64,000 nt of DNA from an uncultured Burkholderiales bacterium (GCA_903828695.1 CAIKNE010000148.1:1-64000), one strand, 5' to 3'. Positions 23,257 through 35,908 are shown, numbered from the stretch's first letter. Notes: generated by a model from the letters alone, not told the origin. A program made the numbers and translations.

Positions 23257-23878
23257 ATTGCTTCGCAGCAAATACAACACGCACATTTCCGCTCATAATG
23301 AAATGGCGATCTAAATTGTCGTAATTCATAGAGTTAGCATACATTTTTTGCGAACCCTTCTCTATTTCAATGGGTTTGGTCGAGGAGATTTGCTCTATAT
23401 CGGAATTGATTTTTAAGTACTCACCCGCAATTCTTGTGACAACAGGCTGTCCATCCTTTACAAGATCTTGCTTGATCAAAACTACATTTCCCTTTAACTC
23501 GATCTCCGTTGCATCTGAGTTGCTAGAGGCTGTGTTAGCGCTACCCTCTGCTTTTTGAGATTTATTGGATTTATCAGTAGACTGCGTATAGATCCGCGGA
23601 CCATCAATTTCTATCGTATCTGTGTCGGGGAAATGTCTCGCATAATTTCCCAATACATATGTTTTTATCTGCCCATTTTTTTCGTAAGTTTTGACTGAAA
23701 AACGACTCATAAAATAATCTTCTTCATGCACGGGCGCACTCTGAGTTTCTTTAGTGCTAGCCTTTGGCGTTATCTGCAATAACCAATAAGTCATCATGGC
23801 AAAAGCGAGCATTAAGAGCACAGGGATATAACTGCTTAGGCCTTCCCAATTGCTTCTAAATGCGTTTATTTTTTTCAT
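23255..23878 (-). CDS. lptC: LPS export ABC transporter periplasmic protein LptC
   Basis: 207 aa; single N-terminal TM; DYFMSRFSVKTYEKNGQIKTYVLGNYARHFPDTDTIEID; adjacent to kdsC/kdsD. Confidence 0.88.
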   Translation of the reverse strand: MKKINAFRSNWEGLSSYIPVLLMLAFAMMTYWLLQITPKASTKETQSAPVHEEDYFMSRFSVKTYEKNGQIKTYVLGNYARHFPDTDTIEIDGPRIYTQSTDKSNKSQKAEGSANTASSNSDATEIELKGNVVLIKQDLVKDGQPVVTRIAGEYLKINSDIEQISSTKPIEIEKGSQKMYANSMNYDNLDRHFIMSGNVRVVFAAKQ

Positions 23879-23889
23879 CTGTAATCGTC

Positions 23890-24450
23890 TTAATCTGCTT
23901 TGGTTTCACGCAAACCCAATGCATCGTCAAGTAACTTTTGGTATTTTCCTTTTGCAGTGATTATCAAATCACAAAAATCGCGCACTGCGCCTTCACCACC
24001 CTTTTTCGAACTGACATATTTAGCCCGACTTATGACCTCATGGTGTGCATTTACTGGCGCGCAGGAGAGGGCGCATTTCATCATCATTTGCAAGTCAGCC
24101 CAGTCATCTCCCATCACTCCTGCTCGGGGCCAGTCTAAATTGAGATCAGAGAGTAAGCGCTCAGCGATATCAATTTTCTTATCAACACCTAAATAAATAT
24201 GCTTTATTCCAAGATCACTCAATCTTTTTTCAACATGCTTGCCCGATCGTCCTGATATCACAACGGGCAGAACCCCCGCATCATTCAACCACTTTATCCC
24301 TTGACCATCAAGTACATTAAACTGTTTTAAGGATTCATTTGTGTCAGAACAGATGATACGTCCATCTGTAAATACGCCGTCCACATCAAAAAAAATGATC
24401 TCTATGCCTTGCGCTAATAATAAATCTTCTGTTTTATACATAGGGTTCAA
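23890..24450 (-). CDS. kdsC: 3-deoxy-D-manno-octulosonate 8-phosphate phosphatase
   Basis: FFDVDGVFTDGRI, LDGQGIKWL, VMGDDWADLQMM. Confidence 0.95.
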   Translation of the reverse strand: MNPMYKTEDLLLAQGIEIIFFDVDGVFTDGRIICSDTNESLKQFNVLDGQGIKWLNDAGVLPVVISGRSGKHVEKRLSDLGIKHIYLGVDKKIDIAERLLSDLNLDWPRAGVMGDDWADLQMMMKCALSCAPVNAHHEVISRAKYVSSKKGGEGAVRDFCDLIITAKGKYQKLLDDALGLRETKAD

Positions 24451-25448
24451 ATGACCTTAGCACGCATTAAATCGTTCGTGTTCAATGCACCACACAAAAC
24501 GTTATTCTCATCTATAACAAGCAATGTGTTGATACTCCTATCCTCCATAATGCTCACCACTTCTACGGCAAGTGCATTTTGATAAATAGTTTGTGGTCTT
24601 GCCTTCATCACGTCACGAGCGGATAAGTCCTTGAGGGAGATGCCTTTTTCGATTAAACGCCTTAAATCTCCATCCGTAAAAATTCCAATAGGCCGCTTAT
24701 CAGCGTCCACGATGGCTGTAGCACCAAGTCCTTTGCTACTCATCTCTTTCAGCAATTCATTCATACTCACCTCAGCCCCAACAGCCGGTACCTGATCTTG
24801 CGTTCGCATAATATCGCTAACATGTGTTAACAACTTTCTTCCAAGCGCACCTGCGGGGTGCGAGGCCGCGAAGTCTTCTGACTTGAATCCTCTTGCATCC
24901 AAGAGTGCAACTGCAAGTGCATCTCCAAGTGCCAATTGCGCAGTTGTACTAGCGGTCGGCGCTAGATTTAAAGGGCAAGCCTCCTTGTCAACACTGCTAT
25001 CAATAACAAGCGTGGCGCTTTTGCCTAACGTTGAGTTCAAACTACCCGTAATGGCAATCAACGCTACGCCCAATCTTTTGATGAGCGGGAGTAATCTCGT
25101 TATCTCCTCTGTCTCGCCACTGTTGGACAAAGCAAGCACAACGTCTTGCGCTGTAATCATCCCCAAATCTCCGTGGCTTGCCTCGGCTGGATGGACAAAC
25201 ATTGCAGGTGTTCCAGTGGACGCCAACGTTGCAGCAATTTTTGTAGCAATGTGCCCGCTCTTGCCCATGCCCATTACCACCACGCGGCCTTTTATGTTCA
25301 AAATAGTTTCAACAGAATCAACAAAATGATTGTTCAACCTTGCTTTTAAAGCAATAACAGCCGCAGCCTCTATTTCTAGCGCCTGTCTACCAAGTTCTAA
25401 TATCTGTTCGCGGTTCAAGGACTTTATTTTTGTCATCTTATTTGTCAA
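24447..25448 (-). CDS. kdsD: D-arabinose 5-phosphate isomerase (KpsF/GutQ family)
   Basis: SIS domain (GMGKSGHIATKIAATLASTGTPAMFVHPAEASHGDLGM) plus two CBS domains. Confidence 0.95.
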   Translation of the reverse strand: MTNKMTKIKSLNREQILELGRQALEIEAAAVIALKARLNNHFVDSVETILNIKGRVVVMGMGKSGHIATKIAATLASTGTPAMFVHPAEASHGDLGMITAQDVVLALSNSGETEEITRLLPLIKRLGVALIAITGSLNSTLGKSATLVIDSSVDKEACPLNLAPTASTTAQLALGDALAVALLDARGFKSEDFAASHPAGALGRKLLTHVSDIMRTQDQVPAVGAEVSMNELLKEMSSKGLGATAIVDADKRPIGIFTDGDLRRLIEKGISLKDLSARDVMKARPQTIYQNALAVEVVSIMEDRSINTLLVIDENNVLCGALNTNDLMRAKVI

Positions 25449-25479
25449 ATATATGCTTTTTTCTTGCGAATTTTTTTCT

Positions 25480-26916
25480 TTATTTACCTATACAAAAGCC
25501 GGCAAAGATTTCTCCAAGCAGATCATCACTTGAAAACTCCCCCGTAATCTCACTCAAACAGTTCTGAGCAAGTCTCAATTCTTCGGCAATTAACTCTAGG
25601 GGCGGACATTCATGTTTTATCCAGAAAACTCCACTCAACACATGATTCTGAACCCTTTTAAGCGCGTCCAAATGCCGTTGCCTTGCAAGGTACAGCCCCT
25701 CTTCATTCCCAGGTCTCCAGCCAGCCAAATTTAGCAATCTGGCCCTTAACTCTTCAATGCCTAATCCTTCTTTAGCGGAAATGCTTAAGGCACTTACATC
25801 CGCCAATTCATCAATTATTTCTTGTGAACCAATATCTAATTTATTATAGATGTCCAGAATTTTTAAGCCGTCAATTTGTTTTTCTTCAATAACGCTCTTT
25901 ATCCAGCCCTCTTGTTGGACGTACTCAGCATCTTTCATCCTCGTCAGGTCATGCAAATAAATCAATACATCCGCATCTTTGATTCGATCCCAAGCACGTT
26001 GAATACCTATTTTTTCTACCTCATCCAAGGGCTCCTCACCCTGTGCGCGCAAGCCCGCGGTGTCTGAGATGTGAAAGGGGACGCCCTCTATAGAGATGGT
26101 TTCTTTAATAACGTCTCTCGTAGTTCCAGCGATATTTGTAACGATCGCAATTTCATCTCCGGACAAAACATTCATGAGTGAGCTTTTTCCTGCGTTCGGC
26201 TGGCCAGCGATAACAACATTGATACCCTGCCTTAAAACGCGTCCCTGCTCAGAGCGCAAGATTATTTCTTCTAATTTGGTCTTGATGATCCTGATTTCTT
26301 GATCGACTTGTTCGGATTTTATGAAGTCAATTTCCTCTTCCGGAAAATCAATACTTGCTTCTACAAAAACTCTTAAATGAACCAGCAATTCTTTTAATTC
26401 GTTGATCTCTTTTGAAAAATCACCCTGAAGCGAGCGTATCGCACCTTTTGCAGCTAACTTGGTACTTGCGTTTATTAAATCCATGACCGCTTCAGCTTGA
26501 GCGAGATCGAGTTTTGAGTTTAAAAAGGCTCTTTCACTAAATTCGCCTGGGCGCGCCATTCTTAACCCACTCAAAATTGCCACACCTTGCTCATTGGGTT
26601 GATGCGCAAACTCAATACAGCGCTCCACAATCATGTTTAAAAGCACTGGGCCACCATGTCCTTGGAGCTCTAAAATATCCTCACCGGTGTAGCTGTTGGG
26701 TGCTTGAAAAAAGATAGCCACCAATTGGTCTATTGCATTTGCGCCCAAGTCCCTGAGTGTGCAAAGGCTTGCCTGCCTGGGCAGCAAGTCACGCTGCAAT
26801 AAACCTACAATAAATGGTTTTAAATTTGCAGCGCTTATTCGAATGACGCCAACAGCTCCAACGCCTTGGGCTGTTGAAATAGCAATGATTGGCTGGTTTT
26901 TTTCATTCATTAACAC
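25480..26916 (-). CDS. mnmE: tRNA modification GTPase MnmE
   Basis: 478 aa; GQPNAGKSSLMN, DTAGLR, C-terminal FAGFCIGK. Confidence 0.97.
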   Translation of the reverse strand: MLMNEKNQPIIAISTAQGVGAVGVIRISAANLKPFIVGLLQRDLLPRQASLCTLRDLGANAIDQLVAIFFQAPNSYTGEDILELQGHGGPVLLNMIVERCIEFAHQPNEQGVAILSGLRMARPGEFSERAFLNSKLDLAQAEAVMDLINASTKLAAKGAIRSLQGDFSKEINELKELLVHLRVFVEASIDFPEEEIDFIKSEQVDQEIRIIKTKLEEIILRSEQGRVLRQGINVVIAGQPNAGKSSLMNVLSGDEIAIVTNIAGTTRDVIKETISIEGVPFHISDTAGLRAQGEEPLDEVEKIGIQRAWDRIKDADVLIYLHDLTRMKDAEYVQQEGWIKSVIEEKQIDGLKILDIYNKLDIGSQEIIDELADVSALSISAKEGLGIEELRARLLNLAGWRPGNEEGLYLARQRHLDALKRVQNHVLSGVFWIKHECPPLELIAEELRLAQNCLSEITGEFSSDDLLGEIFAGFCIGK

Positions 26917-26943
26917 GGGCGATTTCCCCCAGCCTTTTATAAA

Positions 26944-28608
26944 TTATTTGTTCAACACGCCAAGTCTTTTATTAATAAGCCACTGTTGTGATATGGACAA
27001 AATGTTATTGGTCAGCCAATAAAGCACCAATCCCGCAGGGAAGAAGAAGAACATCACGCTAAACGCCAGTGGCATGATCCACATCATTTTCGCCTGTATA
27101 GGATCGGGAGGCGTAGGATTGAGCCATGTTTGTAAAAGTGATGTACCTGTCATTACAAAGGGCAAAATAAAGTATGGGTCTGGTGCTGCAAGATCATGAA
27201 TCCATCCAAGCCAAGGGGCGTTTCTCATCTCGACTGTAGATAACAGAACCCAGTACAACGCTATAAATACAGGAATTTGAATCACAATTGGCAAACACCC
27301 GCCCATTGGGTTAACCTTTTCCTCGCGGTAAATTCTCATCATCTCAACTTGAATTTGCTGCGGATTGTCTTTTAAGCGCTCCCTCATTTCCATGATCTTT
27401 GGATTAATGGCTTTCATTTTTGCCATGCTCTTGTATGCTTGAGCGTTTAACCAAAAGAATGCAATTTTTAACAAAACCACCAACGCAACGATAGACCATC
27501 CCCAGTTACCTATAAAGTTATGTAACTTGTCTACCAACCAATAAAGCGGCTTGGCCAAAATTGTGAGCCACCCATAATCTTTAACCAATTCCAAGCCGGG
27601 GTAGAGGGCTTCCAGTGTTTTCTCTTCTTGAGGACCCACATACAAATGGGCAATAAGCGTTTCGGTTGATTTTGAGGCGATCTTTCCCAATTGACCGATC
27701 ATGCCAGCTGAATATAAATTGGTGTCTACTTTTCTAGCAAAGTATTCTCTTGAAAAGTTGTTAGGGAATATCCAAGCACTTACGAAATAGTGCTGAACCA
27801 TCGCTACGTAACCTTCGTTAGATTGTTTCTCAAAAGTTAGTTTGTCTTTTTCAATATCTTTAAAGTCAATTTTTTGATATTTTTTCGCCTCGGTAAATAC
27901 TGCCGGACCGGTAAACGTAGAGTAAAAAGAAGACTCTCCTTCAGGCTTGTTGCCGTCTCTTAATATTTGCACATAAAGGAGCGGTGAAATTTCTTTGTCA
28001 CTTCTGTTAACGATGTCTTGCTTAACCGTTATGTCGTATGCGTTCCTATTAATTTCGTAACTCTTAACCAGCTGTACACCGTTCATTTCAGGAGACTCAA
28101 AACGCAGGGTAATTTTATTTTCACCTTCTTTAAACGTTGTCGCTCCGCTGAATTTCATGAGCGTTTTGTGCGTTGGATATTCGGCACCACTCTCTTTAGA
28201 GATGAGCCCTGATTGAGCCTCGTAAATTCTCTGTGCGGAATCATCCAATAAAACCACATTACTGCCTGGATGATTGATATCTTTGTGATCCAACAATTCT
28301 GCCTTTACAAGGCTCCCACCAACGGGGTCAAACGTGAGTTTGAGTACATTGGTCGTTATCTCTACTTTTTCTCTTGAAACAGTTTTTTGCTCGTTGCTGT
28401 CAACACTAGTGAGTGCTTGCACACCTGATGCAACCGTTGTTGCTTGAGGAATTTCTGAATTCGATGCGGGCGCGACTTGTAATTCCGCTTTTTCAGAGGA
28501 AGGAAAAAATAGTGCTTTATGTCCGTTATAGACCTGCCATTTGTCCCACAGCATCACCATACAAAAGCCAAAAATTACCCACAACACGGATCGACGAATA
28601 TCATTCAT
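26944..28608 (-). CDS. yidC: membrane protein insertase YidC
   Basis: 554 aa; P1 domain, MGGCLPIVIQIPVFIALYWVL, WLTNNILSISQQWLINKR. Confidence 0.97.
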   Translation of the reverse strand: MNDIRRSVLWVIFGFCMVMLWDKWQVYNGHKALFFPSSEKAELQVAPASNSEIPQATTVASGVQALTSVDSNEQKTVSREKVEITTNVLKLTFDPVGGSLVKAELLDHKDINHPGSNVVLLDDSAQRIYEAQSGLISKESGAEYPTHKTLMKFSGATTFKEGENKITLRFESPEMNGVQLVKSYEINRNAYDITVKQDIVNRSDKEISPLLYVQILRDGNKPEGESSFYSTFTGPAVFTEAKKYQKIDFKDIEKDKLTFEKQSNEGYVAMVQHYFVSAWIFPNNFSREYFARKVDTNLYSAGMIGQLGKIASKSTETLIAHLYVGPQEEKTLEALYPGLELVKDYGWLTILAKPLYWLVDKLHNFIGNWGWSIVALVVLLKIAFFWLNAQAYKSMAKMKAINPKIMEMRERLKDNPQQIQVEMMRIYREEKVNPMGGCLPIVIQIPVFIALYWVLLSTVEMRNAPWLGWIHDLAAPDPYFILPFVMTGTSLLQTWLNPTPPDPIQAKMMWIMPLAFSVMFFFFPAGLVLYWLTNNILSISQQWLINKRLGVLNK

Positions 28609-28614
28609 AGCAAA

Positions 28615-28863
28615 TTAATTGTTTTTATTTAAGAATAGAAAAGGAGAGATAACAGGAACAGGATCATGTCCGCCAGCACATAGAGGTTGGCATTTACATA
28701 GTCTTTTTAACATCAGATATGTGCCTGCACAGGAACCATGACTTTGAATCGCTTCAACGGCATAAGTCGAACAGGTCGGCGTAAAACGACACTGCAATCC
28801 TATCACGGGACTTAGTAACATTTTATAGGCCCGAATGAGTGCTATTAGTGTTTTAGAAATCAC
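28615..28863 (-). CDS. yidD: membrane protein insertion efficiency factor YidD
   Basis: AYKMLLSPVIGLQCRFTPTCSTYAVEAI; between rnpA and yidC; overlaps rnpA. Confidence 0.93.
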   Translation of the reverse strand: MISKTLIALIRAYKMLLSPVIGLQCRFTPTCSTYAVEAIQSHGSCAGTYLMLKRLCKCQPLCAGGHDPVPVISPFLFLNKNN

Positions 28864-29237
28864 AGCGTGGCCCCGTCTTTGTAAAGACTTTGTAATTCAC
28901 TAGCTACATCAAGTTTTAACTTAAGCGAAGAAGGACTTAAATAAGTTTTTCTGTCGAACGATTTATTCAATCTAACAACATGTAATTGTTTAGGAAAGAG
29001 CTCGCCAACCTTCTTTGCTATTTCATAAACTTGGCGTCTTATAGCGTTTCTGGTAACTGCTTTTTTAGCTAATCTCTTGGGCACAACTACTCCCACCTGT
29101 AAATAGACCGGCTTTTGTGCTTCATCGATATTTTCTGGCGCATTCATCTTGTACAAGGTAAAGTGCTCTGACCTAGATGTCACGCCTGTGCGCAAAACTT
29201 CCTGAAAAATTTCTTTATCAACAATATGCTCTATCAT
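28860..29237 (-). CDS. rnpA: ribonuclease P protein component
   Basis: 125 aa; VVVPKRLAKKAVTRNAIRRQVYE. Confidence 0.93.
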   Translation of the reverse strand: MIEHIVDKEIFQEVLRTGVTSRSEHFTLYKMNAPENIDEAQKPVYLQVGVVVPKRLAKKAVTRNAIRRQVYEIAKKVGELFPKQLHVVRLNKSFDRKTYLSPSSLKLKLDVASELQSLYKDGATL

Positions 29238-29258
29238 TGATTAATAGGGGAAGTTAAA

Positions 29259-29289
29259 GTGATTTTCTCAATTAGACAGAGAAAATCAC
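29259..29289 (-). promoter_or_regulatory. hairpin between rpmH and rnpA (candidate attenuator/processing site)
   Basis: GTGATTTTCTC (29259-29269) / GAGAAAATCAC (29279-29289), perfect 11-bp inverted repeat. Confidence 0.65.
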
Positions 29290-29300
29290 ATTTTTCTGCT

Positions 29301-29435
29301 TCAAACGGCTAAGCGTTTGCGACCTTTGGCACGGCGCGCGTTAATAACAGCACGTCCACCGCGTGTTTTCATGCGAACTAAAAACCCGTGAGTACGTGCA
29401 CGTTTGGTTTTTGATGGTTGGTATGTACGTTTCAT
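29301..29435 (-). CDS. rpmH: 50S ribosomal protein L34
   Basis: Read manually (below ORF-track size cutoff): [44 protein letters not shown]. Confidence 0.98.
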   Translation of the reverse strand: MKRTYQPSKTKRARTHGFLVRMKTRGGRAVINARRAKGRKRLAV

Positions 29436-29542
29436 AATCTTCTACTTTTATTCAGCTGAGCCCGCTATTATCGCAAATTTTATTCATACTTGGAAGACCT
29501 TCTTCACTAATTCGTTTGATACTTGCGGTTAACTATTGTTTT

Positions 29543-29570
29543 TTGGGTACTTTTTGGCGGCTGTTATAAT
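29543..29570 (+). promoter_or_regulatory. putative sigma70-type promoter upstream of dnaA
   Basis: TTGGGT, 16-nt spacer, TATAAT (29565-29570). Confidence 0.5.
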
Positions 29571-29640
29571 ATACAGCCCAGCTTTCGTGTTGCCTTGTCT
29601 ATTTAAGGCTCATATATATTTTAGAAATCGGCCTTTTTTC

Positions 29641-29649
29641 TGTGGATAA
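29641..29649 (-). promoter_or_regulatory. DnaA box upstream of dnaA
   Basis: TGTGGATAA = perfect TTATCCACA on the minus strand. Confidence 0.85.
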
Positions 29650-29689
29650 TTTTTTGATAAGATTGTTTTTGGTGCTTAAAACTGCCATA

Positions 29690-29698
29690 CTATCCACA
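29690..29698 (+). promoter_or_regulatory. DnaA box (one mismatch)
   Basis: CTATCCACA, 8/9 to TTATCCACA. Confidence 0.65.
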
Positions 29699-29742
29699 AT
29701 ATTTAATACCCTACAGCCTTTCCTATTTTATTAACTTTTAAC

Positions 29743-31104
29743 ATGCAAGATCTCTGGCAAAACTGCGTCGAACAACTTGCACAAGAATTGCCAGAACAGC
29801 AATTTAACACCTGGATTAAGCCATTACAGGCAACTTTTTCAAGTGATTTCTCCAAGGTAACAGTCCTTGTCGGAAATCGTTTCAAACTAGATTGGATTCG
29901 TACCCAATATTCAAAAAAATTAGCTTCAATCCTCTCCTCCCTCTACGGACAAACAATTGCGGTTGAATTAGCACTATCCCAAAAAGAGGCAGTTTCCAAG
30001 TCCCCTGTCAATGGTTTATCCACAGACATTGAGTTCACTTATTCTGCTCCTACTTTAGTTGAAGAACCGGTCGAGGAGCCATTTCGCAACAGACTTAACC
30101 CTTCATTGACTTTTGAATCATTCGTAGAAGGATCTGCCAACAGAATGGCTCGTGCTGCAGCCATGCACGTTGCTTCCATACCGGGCCATTTGTACAACCC
30201 TCTATTTATATACGGCGGCGTTGGTTTAGGTAAAACTCACCTTGTGCATGCCGTTGGAAACCAACTATTAAAAGACAAACCCGATGCAAAGATCTTGTAC
30301 ATCCACGCAGAGCAATTTGTTTCCGATGTGGTCAAAGCATATCAACGTAAAACTTTTGATGAATTTAAGCTCAGATACCACTCTTTGGATCTTCTTCTGA
30401 TAGATGATGTTCAGTTTTTTGCTAACAAGGACCGTACGCAAGAGGAGTTTTTTAATGCTTTCGAAGCACTTTTAGCTAAAAAGTCGCACATCGTCATGAC
30501 CAGTGATACCTATCCTAAAGGATTGGCAGATATCCACGAAAGATTGGTATCTAGGTTTGATTCTGGTCTAACAGTCGCTATAGAGCCCCCTGAGCTAGAA
30601 ATGAGAGTGGCTATATTGATGACAAAGTCTCGTCTTGAAGGATCAGAAATGCCCGAAGAGGTCGCTTTCTTTGTCGCTAAAAATGTTCGCTCTAATGTCC
30701 GTGAATTGGAAGGGGCTTTAAGAAAAATATTAGCCTATTCTCGGTTCAATCAAAAGGAAATATCCATTCAACTCGCAAGAGATGCACTTAGGGATCTTCT
30801 ATCGATACAAAATAGGCAAATTTCTGTTGAAAATATTCAAAAAACAGTCGCTGATTTTTATAAAATCAAAGTTGCAGACATGTATTCAAAAAAGCGACCC
30901 GTTTCTATTGCTAGACCTAGACAAATTGCAATGTACCTGGCAAAAGAATTAACCCAAAAAAGTTTACCTGAAATTGGAGAATTATTTGGAGGACGAGATC
31001 ATACGACTGTCTTACATGCTGTTAGAAAAATTTCTGGTGAAAGGTTGCAGCTTAATGAACTTAATCAACAACTCCATGTACTTGAACAAACACTGAAAGG
31101 GTAA
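29743..31104 (+). CDS. dnaA: chromosomal replication initiator protein DnaA
   Basis: 453 aa; [27 protein letters not shown]-terminal [15 protein letters not shown]. Confidence 0.98.
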   Translation: MQDLWQNCVEQLAQELPEQQFNTWIKPLQATFSSDFSKVTVLVGNRFKLDWIRTQYSKKLASILSSLYGQTIAVELALSQKEAVSKSPVNGLSTDIEFTYSAPTLVEEPVEEPFRNRLNPSLTFESFVEGSANRMARAAAMHVASIPGHLYNPLFIYGGVGLGKTHLVHAVGNQLLKDKPDAKILYIHAEQFVSDVVKAYQRKTFDEFKLRYHSLDLLLIDDVQFFANKDRTQEEFFNAFEALLAKKSHIVMTSDTYPKGLADIHERLVSRFDSGLTVAIEPPELEMRVAILMTKSRLEGSEMPEEVAFFVAKNVRSNVRELEGALRKILAYSRFNQKEISIQLARDALRDLLSIQNRQISVENIQKTVADFYKIKVADMYSKKRPVSIARPRQIAMYLAKELTQKSLPEIGELFGGRDHTTVLHAVRKISGERLQLNELNQQLHVLEQTLKG

Positions 31105-31162
31105 ACTTTGTTTTTTTTAACATTTCTCAAACTCTGTGGATTAAACTTTAATAACTGAGTAG

Positions 31163-31171
31163 TTATCCACA
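31163..31171 (+). promoter_or_regulatory. DnaA box in oriC
   Basis: perfect TTATCCACA. Confidence 0.9.
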
Positions 31172-31307
31172 GAAATCTTCCTTTTCCCTAACTTGTTCAT
31201 AAACACACCACATTCCAAACAGTATTTACAAACATGGTTTTAAAGTTCGTAACTTGTTGAAAACAAAAAGAAAAACAACCTTTTCAACAGAAAACTATGT
31301 ACTCTAT

Positions 31308-31319
31308 CTACTACTACTA
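31308..31319 (+). promoter_or_regulatory. DnaA-trio element
   Basis: CTACTACTACTA (complement reads 3'-GATGATGATGAT-5') followed by ATTTAATATATATAAATAAA. Confidence 0.75.
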
Positions 31320-31348
31320 ATTTAATATATATAAATAAAGAGGTTTTA

Positions 31349-32455
31349 ATGATTATCCTAAAAGCAACCCAGGAGACTTTAATCAATGCTGTCCAATCGG
31401 TTTCTGGCATTGTTGAAAAACGTCATACCCAACCTATTCTTGCTAATCTTTTTATTAAGAAAGAAGGAAATAATATTGATCTCTTAGCAAGTGATATGGA
31501 AATACAGATCCAAGCTAAAACTCAATTTGATGGGGATAGCTCTTCTTTTTCGATTACGGTTGGTGCTCGAAAGCTAATAGACATTTTGAGATCCCTACCT
31601 TCAGAACAATTGGTTACTCTTGAATCGAACCAAAATAAAATAATATTAAAGGGCGGTAAGAGTAAATTTACGCTTCAAACAATGCCTTCCGAAGATTACC
31701 CTTTGATCAAAGAGTCATCTAATTTAGGTTCTGTTTTCAGTATTCCTCAAAAAACGCTTAAGAAACTATTACAACAAGTTTCCTTTTCAATGGCTGTGCA
31801 TGACATTAGGTATTACTTGAATGGTATTTTATTTGTCGCCGAAAATAATACATTAAGTCTTGTCGCCACAGATGGCCATAGGTTAGCTTTTGCATCTTCT
31901 GTTTTAGACCATGAAGTACCTAAACAAGAAGTTATTCTTCCCAGGAAGACTGTTATTGAACTACTTAGATTACTTAGTGACTCTGAGGGATCAATTGATA
32001 TGCAATTTGCTTCTAACCAGGCTAAATTTACTTTTGGAAATTTAACTTTCATCACCAAACTTGTAGAAGGTAAATTTCCAGATTACAACCGAGTCATTCC
32101 TAAGGGGAATAAAAATGAAATTATTCTTGGAAGGGAACCTTTGCTTAACTGCTTGCAAAGGACAGCAATTTTAACTAGTGACAAATTCAAAGGGGTTCGT
32201 TTAAATATTGAACCCGGTGTTTTAAGAGTAGCTTCGAGTAATTCTGAACAAGAAGAAGCTGTTGATGAATTAGATATTGATTATTCTGGAAATGCTATTG
32301 AGATTGGATTTAATGTTACCTATCTCATAGATGTATTAAACAATATGAGTCAAGAAATGGTTCGATTTGATTTACCAGATTCAAACAGTTCAGCTCTTAT
32401 TACGATGCCTGACTCTGATTCATTCAAGTACGTAGTTATGCCCATGAGAATTTAA
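31349..32455 (+). CDS. dnaN: DNA polymerase III beta subunit
   Basis: 368 aa; MIILKATQETLINAVQSVSGIVEKRHTQPILANL; C-terminal YVVMPMRI. Confidence 0.98.
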   Translation: MIILKATQETLINAVQSVSGIVEKRHTQPILANLFIKKEGNNIDLLASDMEIQIQAKTQFDGDSSSFSITVGARKLIDILRSLPSEQLVTLESNQNKIILKGGKSKFTLQTMPSEDYPLIKESSNLGSVFSIPQKTLKKLLQQVSFSMAVHDIRYYLNGILFVAENNTLSLVATDGHRLAFASSVLDHEVPKQEVILPRKTVIELLRLLSDSEGSIDMQFASNQAKFTFGNLTFITKLVEGKFPDYNRVIPKGNKNEIILGREPLLNCLQRTAILTSDKFKGVRLNIEPGVLRVASSNSEQEEAVDELDIDYSGNAIEIGFNVTYLIDVLNNMSQEMVRFDLPDSNSSALITMPDSDSFKYVVMPMRI

Positions 32456-32472
32456 TTTTCATTTTTTTATAG

Positions 32473-35046
<2,574 letters not shown>

Positions 35047-35062
35047 TCTTTTTTAGGCCCGC

Positions 35063-35908
35063 CTATATCAATCGTCCTGCACGATAGTCCTCAACAGCCT
35101 GAATTATTTGTTCCTTTGTGTTCATCACAAAGGGACCGTACTGCACAATGCTCTCCTTGAGGGGTTTGCCTGCGATCAGTATTAATTTAGCGCCTGTTGT
35201 GGTATTTATTTTTAATTGATCGCTGTTATTACGAAGGATTGCCATTTCTTCAATTTGGACACCTTGTTGTTCAAATCCATCCCCAACAGTAACGCTACCT
35301 TCATAAACGTATATGAAAGCGTTGTGGTTCTTAGGTATGATCTCTTCAAATGAACTGCTTTTAGTGTTTGGCAAGTGTATATCTAAATAAAGAGGTTCCG
35401 TTTCCTCCCTTTGCACCGCACCCTGCGTATGATGTGAATGCCCAGCAATGACTCTAACTTTTATATTGTTTTCTAAGTGAAACTCTGGGATGTCGTTGCT
35501 TTGGATATCTTTGTACCATGGAGCACACATTTTGTGTTTTGCAGGAAGATTAACCCATAACTGAAAACCACTCATGCGTCCGTTTTCTTGTTCGGGCATC
35601 TCACTGTGAATAACCCCTTTACCTGCTGTCATCCATTGCACCCCACCGTCTTCTAAAAGCCCTGAGTTACCAGCACTATCGTGGTGTCTCATTTTCCCAG
35701 TGAGCATGTAGGTGACAGTTTCAAAACCTCTGTGGGGATGATCTGGAAAACCACCGACGTAATCCGATGCCTCATCGCTACCAAAGGCATCTAGCATTAA
35801 GAATGGATCTAGTCTTTGTTGGAGTTCGTGTGTGAGTAGGCGCGTTAATTTGACGCCTTCGCCATCACTTGTTTTTTGTCCGTGTATTATTTTTTCGACT
35901 GTTCTCAT
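35063..35908 (-). CDS. pirin family protein
   Basis: 281 aa; FPDHPHRGFETVTYMLTG, GGVQWMTAGKGVIHSEMPE. Confidence 0.95.
   Translation of the reverse strand: MRTVEKIIHGQKTSDGEGVKLTRLLTHELQQRLDPFLMLDAFGSDEASDYVGGFPDHPHRGFETVTYMLTGKMRHHDSAGNSGLLEDGGVQWMTAGKGVIHSEMPEQENGRMSGFQLWVNLPAKHKMCAPWYKDIQSNDIPEFHLENNIKVRVIAGHSHHTQGAVQREETEPLYLDIHLPNTKSSSFEEIIPKNHNAFIYVYEGSVTVGDGFEQQGVQIEEMAILRNNSDQLKINTTTGAKLILIAGKPLKESIVQYGPFVMNTKEQIIQAVEDYRAGRLI

Larger units (their letters stand above)
31105..31348. other. oriC: putative chromosomal origin of replication (oriC)
   Basis: dnaA-dnaN intergenic; DnaA boxes at 31135-31143 (-), 31163-31171 (+), 31255-31263 (-), 31281-31289 (+), CTACTACTACTA 31308-31319, AT-rich tract 31320-31339. 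Confidence 0.88.

Noticed and set aside
24883-25329. 148 aa ORF antisense to kdsD
   Set aside because: Shadow frame of a conserved SIS-domain gene.
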